Assembly (NCBI RefSeq): GCF_029024305.1
Contig: NZ_CP118974.1
Coordinates: 1,643,069 to 1,707,068 of the forward strand
DNA: 64,000 nt
Origin: Mammaliicoccus vitulinus
GTDB taxonomy: Bacteria; Bacillota; Bacilli; Staphylococcales; Staphylococcaceae
Direction of reading: 5' to 3'
Below are positions 54,425 to 62,358 of the stretch, one piece after another. The notes beneath the pieces are model-generated. The model saw only the letters and a list, made by a program, of their open reading frames with translations. It was not told where the DNA came from and ran no database searches. Each line of letters starts with the position of its first letter. The first letter of the stretch is position 1. The translations under genes and the position numbers were made by a program.

Positions 54425-54589
54425 TTACTCACTTTGAGTAGGTGCTTGATTATCAGTTTGTTGTTGTTCATTTTGTTCTTGCACTATTGCTTTTAAAACT
54501 GCATTTTCATGCATTAATCTTGCGTTTTCCTGTACTAAATTGTTGATAACAATTTGAGGGTTTGCTTGAATGTTGTTTTGTTCGTTCAT
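54425..54589 (-). CDS. Small Gln/Asn-rich phage protein (54 aa)
   Basis: Encodes MNEQNNIQANPQIVINNLVQ, then a helical ENARLMHENAVLKAIVQEQN and a polar tail. CGGAGG is upstream. The ATG overlaps the tail-spike stop (TAATG), typical of coupled phage genes. The C-terminal codons overlap a hairpin (54421-54444). Probably a short coiled-coil trimer; function unknown. Confidence 0.7.
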   Translation of the reverse strand: MNEQNNIQANPQIVINNLVQENARLMHENAVLKAIVQEQNEQQQTDNQAPTQSE

Positions 54590-57500
54590 TATTTTTCCTC
54601 CGATTTCGCCTCTAGTATTTGCACTTTTTTTGCCAATTCTTGTATTGCTTTAATTGACCATGCTGTCATTTCATACGAATCAACACCGTCACCATTTTTC
54701 CATTCGTCTGGCGTTTCTCTCTCTAAAATAACGCCATGTCTGATACGATCGCTTTCGTCATCTTGTTCCGAATATAATTTATAACTATATAATTTAATGC
54801 GATTAACGAGATGATCTAACACATCAATATTCCAATCTTCAATGTCGTATTTATATCTTTCAGATGACGTCCATGTAGCACTTGCTGCTCGGATTGGAAT
54901 ATAGCTATCAGTAGTATTTCTTTTAGTTATTCGCACCTCATTATCTGCTCTTAAATAAAGATTTGTGGCACTGGTATTAGGGTTGATATCTAAAAAGTTA
55001 GCGTACAATCCATTTGCTGCTAGATTACGCCATATTGGACTTCCTCCATTATATAAAGACCGTCCTGTTATTCTTACGCCGTCATCAGTACCCAAATATA
55101 AATTACCAGTATCTCGTGTTATTAATGAACTACCATATATGTTCTTTGCTCTAGTATCTACATAGGAATCGGTTGTACCTTTTGCAGTAAATCGTACTTC
55201 TGCGTTTGAATCAGGTCGTATATAAATGTTTACACCGCTAGTTACACTGTTCGTTTCAATAAAGTCACCATAGTAACCTAATGCCCTAACGTTACGATAA
55301 ACAGTATCTGTTCCGTTATATCCACCTCTCGCAGTTGCTCGCACTTCGTTATCCGTACCTAAATACAAATTAGTACCTGCGTTAGTCATTAATTTATCTC
55401 CTATAAAGCTATCTGCTCTAATCGGTACATAACGATAACTATCCCACGCTCCATCACTTGGTATTTGTGTAAAATCAACCGCACGTATTTCATAGCCTTG
55501 TTGAGCAGCTAAATATACATTTGCATTTGTTGTGCCTATAGCTGCCGATTGTACAAAAGTTGTATTCATTGTAAATCTAGTTGACCCATTAGGATTAGTC
55601 ATTGTAATACCATTTATACCCATATCTAATTTATAACCGTCAGTTCTGTTCATAGTTATCGTGCCATTTTCGATATTCACTTCTGACTTGTTATCTTTAG
55701 CTTGAATACGTTTTGCAGTAATATCAACACTGTTTAAATAATTGATCGTCGCTTGTTTAGAAAATAATTTATCAATATAAGCGTCTTTGATAGTAGTTAC
55801 GCCGTCTTTAACAATCACGTCACCGTCGTTTATTTCAAAAACATTGGTATTTATTTTCACACCACTTGGTCCGACATTTAAATCAATTACGTCCCCATTG
55901 TCATCATAAGAGAGTGTGACACCTGTAGTCGTGTTCATTAAAATTTCTGATATTGTCTTTGATAAGGTTTGTTTAGTTTTATTAAATTCTTCTTCACTAG
56001 CTTTTAATTCAATATCTTTACCATTTTGTTCAATGCTTGTTTGCATGGTTGATAATCTTTCATCTGTTTCTTCGGGTGCTTGGTGATAATTCCCTATTGT
56101 ATTGCCTTCAACTAACATTGCATTAGTTACTTTTACCTCTGTTGTTGTATTTTCTGGCGTTGAATTGGTAGCTGAATAAATTAGGAATAACGTACTCGGC
56201 GCTGTAGCTGTAAAGGTAAGTTTGTTATGCGTACTATTATCAATATTGATGTTAATAGAACCACCACTAGGCTCATAAGGTAACACTGTCGTTTTACCGA
56301 AGTTATCGCCACTTGTAACCTCCATATCAAATATTAAAGTATACTCGCTACCTATTTTTAAAGGCGTAGTTAAATCATATACAATTCTTCGGTGCGTAGT
56401 GCTACCAAACAAATCAGAACGCTCTTTACTATTTTTTAATAAGTTACGCGTACCAACGCTTAAATTATCAATTTTCTTTTTAGTTGTTTGGTATTCGTTT
56501 AACGTCACACGATCGGCTATTTGATTGGCAAGTTGAACACGTTCAGTATCTGATGTGTTTAATCGACCAACTACGCTGTTTATATCTGCGTCATACTGCG
56601 CTTGTGATACCTTTGCGGCTATTTGGCTAGGTAAGACATCAAGCGTTGCCTTTTGCACATCTACTTGCGTTTGTAACGGCGTTAAATACTGGTCGTATAT
56701 CTTAGTAACTTCCGTATTGTTTGCCTTTAATGCAATGCCGTCTTTCAAGATTTTTATGTCTGCTGCTTGTGTTGTAACGGTTGTACTTATAGTGCCTACT
56801 GCATTATCTGCGTGAGTTTTTGCCTCCGCTGCCTTTTGATCGGCATAAGTTTTAGCTTGTGCTAATTTAGCTTGCGCGTCGGCTATTGCGCGTTTTTCTT
56901 CTTCGTCGACTACACCGTCCGCATATGCTTTTGTTTCAATCGCTTTCAAGTTATCTTGTGCGTCCGCGTATGCTTGCGCTGCGTTTGTTGCGTCTTGTTG
57001 CGCTAACGCTATTCGCTGTTCAATATCTTCTGGTGCGGCCGTCCATGATGTTGCTATGTTACCTTCTTCAAGTTTTAATTTAGTTATTTTCGTTTTATTA
57101 AAAGTAATAGGTTCTCCATAAGCTGTTCCGTCTCCTGTATATCTTCCAGAATATCCAATCAATCTATAATCATATAAAGTATTGATAGTGAAAGTATGTT
57201 TCACTATCATTTTATTACCTAATTCACGTTCAAGTTGTTGTTGAGTGTCTATAGACATGCTACTATTACCACTTGCAACATGGAATAGTAGTCCATGACT
57301 TTTGCCGTATACCATTTCAGACGTTGCTAATTCCGTTATTTCTAATTCATATGAAAGCGTATAAGTTTTTCCTTCTTCTAAAACATTTTTAAGATAATTA
57401 GCACTATATAATTCAGTAGCCCAACCAGAAAAATCAAATTCTTTAGTGCTTGTTAAATTAGGGTAAATTTTACCTGCTTCACTTTCGTTAAATGATTGTA

Positions 57501-59454
57501 ATAAATTCCTACCGCCAACTTTTAAACCGTCGACTTTTCGAGTTACCGACGTAATACCTGCGCTTAATTCCTCGTTAGTATTTGTTATACGTTGATTAGT
57601 TTCTGTTATGCCATCTTGCAACTCTTGTAATTTAACTTGGTTTGCTTGTGTTAAATCACTTAATGATTGTTCAAGCGTGGCGCGTAAATCTTCTAACATA
57701 TCGTTATTAGGTATGTCTGCTATTAATTGCCCTGTATCTTCGTTAAACGTTCCACCTATCGCTGTTGCTACACCTTGCATAGCCTCGTTAAATTTTTCTT
57801 CTGTATATTGAGCCTGTAACAATTTAAATCGTTCATCAATAGCCATTCTAGCATTTAGTAACGCGTCATTAAGCGCATATATTTGCGCTCGATATTGAAC
57901 AATCATACTTTGCGCGTCCATTAATTTACCTATAGTTGCTGTTTCAATTGTCATACTTCCAATTAAATCTCTAGCGTTATTAAATAAACTGTTAACTGTG
58001 TCTAATTCATTGTTTAACCAAGCTCTTATATCTTCATCAACTAAATATTCACTATTTAAAGCCTCATACACCTCGTTGGTTATTTTTGCATGTTGTACTG
58101 ATAAAATAATGTATGTGCCATTTATTTCGTTGTATATGATTGCTTCTTTTGTCATACCACCAATTTGTTCGACATCATGTGCTGACGCGTTTTGCCATTT
58201 ACCATTAACAAATTCACGTAATACTGCAACGTTTGGATTTGATGTATCATACCAAAACTGTCCTTCTTCTGGATTGTCGGGTGGTGTTGTGCCTTTGTGT
58301 ATTTTTTGTTGCAATTTATCGATTTCTTCTTCAATACGATCAGTAATAATTGTATTTGAATTATTGATGTTATTGGTTAATTTCTTTTCAATTTCTTCCA
58401 TTCGACTTCTAAAATACTTTAATAAATCATCTTCTTTATATTCGACAATATTTCCAATATTCCAAGTTAGTTCATCAGATATAAGCTCATGCGTAAAGCC
58501 TACTACTTCACTTTCAGCATATAAACTTGGCGTGTAATCTGAATTTTTGATTCGGACGATATCCCCGAATCTTATAATTTCATGCGGGTATTCTTTCTCT
58601 AAATCAAAAGCTTCAATTTCATAGCTAAGCGCTGATGACTTACGTTTATTTAATTCTGTTTTAGTTAGAGTGATAAGTCTTTCAAGCGTCATATCTTGGT
58701 CATCTGATTCTGGTTCGTAAATACCCCATAAGTATCGTTTTGGTAAATTGAATTGTTGTTGTGCCTCATCATCTACTACAACAGTACTTATTCTTGTTCC
58801 GTCGTCCTTTTCTGGACCAAAAGCAAATAAAGCTGTTTTAACTTCTGTCATATCAACTGTTCTTTTCATGGATATCAAGTCTTTACCGTATATAATTTCC
58901 TTGCCTTCAAATAAAGGTTTAGGTTGTACCATATTTACTTTACGACTTACAACTTCGTTATTTTTAATTTCAATTTCATAATCCGGTTCCAGTTTATAAG
59001 TTGTGGTTAATTGGTCTATCATTTCGTGTGGTGTTCTAACAGAAGTCCATGACATGGATTTAATGCCACCATACTCACACAATCCGACTTCCCAACCAGA
59101 ATCTTTTAATGTTTCAGACAAAGCTTGGTTTACAGTTAGTTTAGTGAATTGACCAGCTGGTATAGGCTTAGCTTTGCCTATATCTTCAACGTATGAAGCA
59201 TCACACTCGACCTCTATATAGTCTTCTACATCTTCTACGCGATTAATAATAAATTCACGATATGCATTATTCTTATCTTGAATAATAATTCTGTTACGTT
59301 CTTTAAAATATTCTGCACGTTCTGATAATATTGTGAGGTTTAACATTTCACTCTTATCTTCTCTGCTTCTTGTATACTCCGCACGAATAACTGACAAATC
59401 ATCTTTGCTAATAAAATCTATAATTTCGCTATTGAAATTGAGTACATGTATCAA
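54589..59454 (-). CDS. Phage tail tip/spike protein with C-terminal S74 chaperone
   Basis: A 1621 aa minor structural protein. The N-terminal 370 residues form the prophage tail endopeptidase/tail-associated domain (LNFNSEIIDFISKDD; VRTPHEMIDQL). A long helical and coiled-coil section has IHKGTTPPDNPEEGQFWYDT, typical of staphylococcal tail proteins, and a carbohydrate-binding-like sandwich with TLSYELEITELA. Residues about 1300-1520 hold repeats of the form LYLGTDNEVRATARGGYNG. The C-terminus is a peptidase S74 intramolecular chaperone (TSSERYKYDIEDW with the Ser and Lys) that cleaves itself after trimer folding. Start is TTG at 59454 after GGAGGTGG. Likely receptor binding. Confidence 0.88.
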   Translation of the reverse strand: MIHVLNFNSEIIDFISKDDLSVIRAEYTRSREDKSEMLNLTILSERAEYFKERNRIIIQDKNNAYREFIINRVEDVEDYIEVECDASYVEDIGKAKPIPAGQFTKLTVNQALSETLKDSGWEVGLCEYGGIKSMSWTSVRTPHEMIDQLTTTYKLEPDYEIEIKNNEVVSRKVNMVQPKPLFEGKEIIYGKDLISMKRTVDMTEVKTALFAFGPEKDDGTRISTVVVDDEAQQQFNLPKRYLWGIYEPESDDQDMTLERLITLTKTELNKRKSSALSYEIEAFDLEKEYPHEIIRFGDIVRIKNSDYTPSLYAESEVVGFTHELISDELTWNIGNIVEYKEDDLLKYFRSRMEEIEKKLTNNINNSNTIITDRIEEEIDKLQQKIHKGTTPPDNPEEGQFWYDTSNPNVAVLREFVNGKWQNASAHDVEQIGGMTKEAIIYNEINGTYIILSVQHAKITNEVYEALNSEYLVDEDIRAWLNNELDTVNSLFNNARDLIGSMTIETATIGKLMDAQSMIVQYRAQIYALNDALLNARMAIDERFKLLQAQYTEEKFNEAMQGVATAIGGTFNEDTGQLIADIPNNDMLEDLRATLEQSLSDLTQANQVKLQELQDGITETNQRITNTNEELSAGITSVTRKVDGLKVGGRNLLQSFNESEAGKIYPNLTSTKEFDFSGWATELYSANYLKNVLEEGKTYTLSYELEITELATSEMVYGKSHGLLFHVASGNSSMSIDTQQQLERELGNKMIVKHTFTINTLYDYRLIGYSGRYTGDGTAYGEPITFNKTKITKLKLEEGNIATSWTAAPEDIEQRIALAQQDATNAAQAYADAQDNLKAIETKAYADGVVDEEEKRAIADAQAKLAQAKTYADQKAAEAKTHADNAVGTISTTVTTQAADIKILKDGIALKANNTEVTKIYDQYLTPLQTQVDVQKATLDVLPSQIAAKVSQAQYDADINSVVGRLNTSDTERVQLANQIADRVTLNEYQTTKKKIDNLSVGTRNLLKNSKERSDLFGSTTHRRIVYDLTTPLKIGSEYTLIFDMEVTSGDNFGKTTVLPYEPSGGSININIDNSTHNKLTFTATAPSTLFLIYSATNSTPENTTTEVKVTNAMLVEGNTIGNYHQAPEETDERLSTMQTSIEQNGKDIELKASEEEFNKTKQTLSKTISEILMNTTTGVTLSYDDNGDVIDLNVGPSGVKINTNVFEINDGDVIVKDGVTTIKDAYIDKLFSKQATINYLNSVDITAKRIQAKDNKSEVNIENGTITMNRTDGYKLDMGINGITMTNPNGSTRFTMNTTFVQSAAIGTTNANVYLAAQQGYEIRAVDFTQIPSDGAWDSYRYVPIRADSFIGDKLMTNAGTNLYLGTDNEVRATARGGYNGTDTVYRNVRALGYYGDFIETNSVTSGVNIYIRPDSNAEVRFTAKGTTDSYVDTRAKNIYGSSLITRDTGNLYLGTDDGVRITGRSLYNGGSPIWRNLAANGLYANFLDINPNTSATNLYLRADNEVRITKRNTTDSYIPIRAASATWTSSERYKYDIEDWNIDVLDHLVNRIKLYSYKLYSEQDDESDRIRHGVILERETPDEWKNGDGVDSYEMTAWSIKAIQELAKKVQILEAKSEEK

Positions 59455-59469
59455 AATTCCACCTCCTCC

Positions 59470-60990
59470 CTACAAGAATCTATCTCGCCATATAATTTTT
59501 GTATCAAACTTACCTTGTGGATCTATAACTAATTCTGACGAACCACTATCAATATTAAAATAATTTGAACCGAAGTCTTTCATTTTCAAAACACTCTCAT
59601 CATTTAGCGTGACAAGATTTTGTCCTGTATCGATTACAATTAAATCTCCTGTACGTATCACTATTGGTGTAACATCCGATTGTTTAGGCAATAATTCCTG
59701 AATGGAATACCCTAATATATTGACATACAATCTCTTTTCATATTTAGCAGATTTACCAACATACATTTGACTGATGCGTACTTTGCGTTGATAAAAGTTA
59801 CCGCTATCTGTATAAGTTCTGGAATGCTTATCTAAAGGCTTTCTACGTCCTTTGTCTTTAGCATAATCGTACTTACAAGTTTCGATATATATTTCATTAC
59901 CTTTACGTTCCAATGTCATGAACACATGCATATTATCAATTTTCAAATACTTAAAAGGCGTTTCTCTTGTATAAATACGTTGTGCCTCACCATGCTCGTT
60001 ATAAGCATATGCAATGATTTGTCCAAAGTTACGACTTGTAGAAGTATTAACATAACCAATACTGAATAATGTTCTATTTTTCTCATCTAATATATAAGTA
60101 AATCCTTTGCCAGGACCTGTATCTGCATGATGTCTTACAAGTACTTTAAATTTCACTCTTAAATCTCCTAAACTTTTACCAAGTGATTTATATATCGCTG
60201 CACCGTGCCAATTCGTTGAAATTGTTGTTCCATAGTTACTTGGATAAATACTATCCTTTAATTCCGAAACACCAAAACGTCCCCCATTTGCATCCCCACC
60301 GTCTAATTTATTACCAAACGACGTGTTCGCTGCAACATAAGCCCAATTACCAATACCTGTATGAAATTCATCATTAAATAAAATAGGTTCTTCGTCTTTA
60401 TTTACTTTATTGGCGTCTTCCGACTTACCAATCATAAAATAATCTTCAGCTACGCCATCTTTACCTTTTGCAATCATAAAGTTTGTGCTATCTTTTATTG
60501 CCCTTGCTTCAATAACAATTGGTGTATCAGCCGTCCCTTTATTCACTATTGCTACTTCATCAGATATTGCAGTGTTTGTATATTCATTTGTTGAATACTT
60601 ATAAGGATCAGTAAGAATAATTTTCAAGGTAAATTGTATGATTTGCCCTTCTGTATTTAAAGGTATTTCAATAGGTCCATCTATTTGTACATTCCAATAC
60701 CAACTTTGGGAACTGAAACGAAAAGTGATGGGTTCATCATAGTTTACAAATTTAATTATTTCTTGTGAGATTTCGTCATGGTCTTTAATACCACCATCTG
60801 ATAAATAATCGTTTCTCACAAGTATTGGTATTTCTATTTCGTATTCATCTAATTGTCTAGACTTCTTAACACTTCCTGGTCTTCCATTTATTTTTTCTCG
60901 TTCAGTAACAAAATTAAAAGAGGGTATATTAAACCCTCTTTCAACTTCTAACCATGGAAGTTTTTTACCATTTACGATTATTGTTTCAAT
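59470..60990 (-). CDS. Phage distal tail protein (Dit), with a non-standard start
   Basis: A 506 aa siphovirus Dit-family protein. The N-terminal segment IIVNGKKLPWLEVERGFNIP and GRPGSVKKSRQLDEYEIEIP is typical of the family, followed by FRFSSQSWYWNVQIDGPIEI and a C-terminal extension carrying a jelly-roll-like domain. The first in-frame ATG or similar codon in the standard set is at 60819 and would drop the conserved N-terminus. The frame stays open to ATT at 60990 (and 60993), eight bases after AAGGAGG. I infer initiation at ATT, or a start codon lost by mutation (ATG to ATT). Confidence 0.8.
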   Translation of the reverse strand: METIIVNGKKLPWLEVERGFNIPSFNFVTEREKINGRPGSVKKSRQLDEYEIEIPILVRNDYLSDGGIKDHDEISQEIIKFVNYDEPITFRFSSQSWYWNVQIDGPIEIPLNTEGQIIQFTLKIILTDPYKYSTNEYTNTAISDEVAIVNKGTADTPIVIEARAIKDSTNFMIAKGKDGVAEDYFMIGKSEDANKVNKDEEPILFNDEFHTGIGNWAYVAANTSFGNKLDGGDANGGRFGVSELKDSIYPSNYGTTISTNWHGAAIYKSLGKSLGDLRVKFKVLVRHHADTGPGKGFTYILDEKNRTLFSIGYVNTSTSRNFGQIIAYAYNEHGEAQRIYTRETPFKYLKIDNMHVFMTLERKGNEIYIETCKYDYAKDKGRRKPLDKHSRTYTDSGNFYQRKVRISQMYVGKSAKYEKRLYVNILGYSIQELLPKQSDVTPIVIRTGDLIVIDTGQNLVTLNDESVLKMKDFGSNYFNIDSGSSELVIDPQGKFDTKIIWRDRFL

Positions 60991-61003
60991 AATAAAAACC
61001 TCC

Positions 61004-61040
61004 TTAATATGCAGGTCTGAATTGCGCTAACCCCATGATG
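61004..61040 (-). pseudogene. Last residues of the tape-measure protein
   Basis: Minus-strand frame IMGLAQFRPAY followed by TAA, just upstream of the Dit ribosome site. In tail modules the gene before Dit is the tape-measure protein, and a short hydrophobic-aromatic end is plausible. All of the rest is replaced by the IS element. Family assignment is by position. Confidence 0.5.
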
Positions 61041-61108
61041 TGGGAGTAAAATAAAAACACTTTCGTTGAATTCATATTAAAATGAATTTATACGGAGGTG
61101 TTTTTTCT

Positions 61109-61423
61109 ATGAAAAGAGTGGCATATTCAGTTGAAACAAAATATAAAGTAGTAGAAATGAAACTTAAAGGATATAGTACAAGAGAAATAATGGATGCTTT
61201 AAATATTAAAAATGAATCTCAAGTTAAAGTGTGGTGGAAATGGTATAGAAATGGGGAAACACATAGATTCAATCAACAAGTAGGTAAACAATATTCCTAC
61301 GGAAAAGGAAATGAAGAATTGAGTACTGTTGAGACGCTAAAAATTGAATTAAAGCGCAAAGAAGTAGAAAATGAAATTTTAAAAAAGTACAAGGAATTGG
61401 AAAGGAAGTGGTCCCAGAGGTAG
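61109..61423 (+). CDS. IS150-group transposase OrfA
   Basis: A 104 aa helix-turn-helix protein (VETKYKVVEMKLKGYSTREI, then VKVWWKWYRNGE) with a C-terminal leucine-rich coiled coil. ATG at 61109 after ACGGAGG. The slippery heptamer A-AAA-AAG (61381-61387) lies in the correct phase for a -1 shift into orfB. Confidence 0.92.
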   Translation: MKRVAYSVETKYKVVEMKLKGYSTREIMDALNIKNESQVKVWWKWYRNGETHRFNQQVGKQYSYGKGNEELSTVETLKIELKRKEVENEILKKYKELERKWSQR

Positions 61424-62250
61424 TTGTTGAATTAGTAAATGAATTGAAATCTAAATATACAGTGAAAGTCATTTTAGAAACTTTAGATATTCCAAAATCA
61501 AATTATTACAGATGGAAAAACAAAGATTTCAGTATATCTGAGGATGAACGAGAAATTATAGAACTATGTAAGAAACATCGTTTTACATATGGTTATAGAA
61601 AAATAACTGCCTTGTTAAATAGAAAAAATAATAAACCAATTAATCACAAAAAAGTACAAAGGATTATGCAAAAACATAATTTAAATTGTAAAGTACGAAT
61701 GAAAAAATCGAAAAGACCAGGGAATGCATATTATAAAACACATAATCTATTAAATAGAAACTTCAAAGCAGAGAAACCTTTAGAAGTACTTTTAACAGAT
61801 ATCACTTATTTACCCTTCGGGAATACAATGTTGTATCTTTCATCTATCATGGATGCTTACAATGGTGAAATTGTGGCATATAAAATCGGTAATAAACAAA
61901 ATCAAGAATTAGTAAATGAGACATTAAAACAACTTCAATTGGAACCAGGTACTATATTACATAGTGATCAAGGAAGTGTGTATACTTCTTATGAATACTA
62001 TGCCCTATGTACAGAAAAAGGCATTACCAGAAGCATGTCCCGTAAGGGAACGCCAGCTGATAATGCCCCAATAGAATGTTTTCATGCCTCTCTAAAGTGT
62101 GAAACATTCTACTTAAACAGTGAGCTTAGAAGCTCTAATACCATTGTAATAGATATTGTCGAAAATTACATTGAAAACTATAATAAAGTTAGAATTCAAC
62201 AAAAACTAGGCTACTTATCCCCTATAGAATATAGGAAATTAGCAGCCTAG
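61408..62250 (+). CDS. IS150-group transposase OrfB (DDE integrase domain)
   Basis: A 280 aa rve-family catalytic domain. HTH_21-like part has YGYRKITALLN; the DDE residues are in LLTDITYLPFG, LHSDQGSVYTS and PIECFHASLKCE with the 35-residue spacing. The C-terminal YNKVRIQQKLGYLSPIEY is standard. It is in the -1 frame relative to orfA; GTG at 61408 is an internal opening, and full OrfAB is made by frameshifting. All catalytic residues are present, so it may be active. Confidence 0.93.
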   Translation: MVPEVVVELVNELKSKYTVKVILETLDIPKSNYYRWKNKDFSISEDEREIIELCKKHRFTYGYRKITALLNRKNNKPINHKKVQRIMQKHNLNCKVRMKKSKRPGNAYYKTHNLLNRNFKAEKPLEVLLTDITYLPFGNTMLYLSSIMDAYNGEIVAYKIGNKQNQELVNETLKQLQLEPGTILHSDQGSVYTSYEYYALCTEKGITRSMSRKGTPADNAPIECFHASLKCETFYLNSELRSSNTIVIDIVENYIENYNKVRIQQKLGYLSPIEYRKLAA

Positions 62251-62276
62251 AAAATAGTGTTTTTATTGAGCTCCCT

Positions 62277-62358
62277 TAGTAAGGGTGCAGTGCCAAATTT
62301 TCTTATCAGTCCTTTTGTGTTTAAAAATGTTTATCTTTTAGTTAAGATTCTAACTATT
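62277..62358 (-). terminator. Weak terminator region after the surface-protein gene
   Basis: A TAGTTA/TAACTA stem around GAATCT with A-rich sequence is all that is seen downstream of the stop. No strong rho-independent terminator, possibly because the IS removed part of the region. Confidence 0.3.

Larger units (their letters stand above)
61041..62276 (+). mobile_element. IS3-family (IS150-group) insertion sequence
   Basis: About 1.24 kb containing orfA and orfB. The ends carry imperfect inverted repeats: TGGGAGTAAAATAAAAACAC at the left (61041) and the complement AGGGAGCTCAATAAAAACAC at the right (ending 62276). Flanking bases do not form a target duplication (ATG to the left, TAG to the right). 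It separates the truncated tape-measure gene from the surface-protein gene. Confidence 0.88.

Noticed and set aside
51547-60990. Tail plus lysis genes as a domesticated tailocin
   Set aside because: The tape-measure and tail-tube genes are missing from the window and the unit ends at an IS, so a working particle is unlikely.
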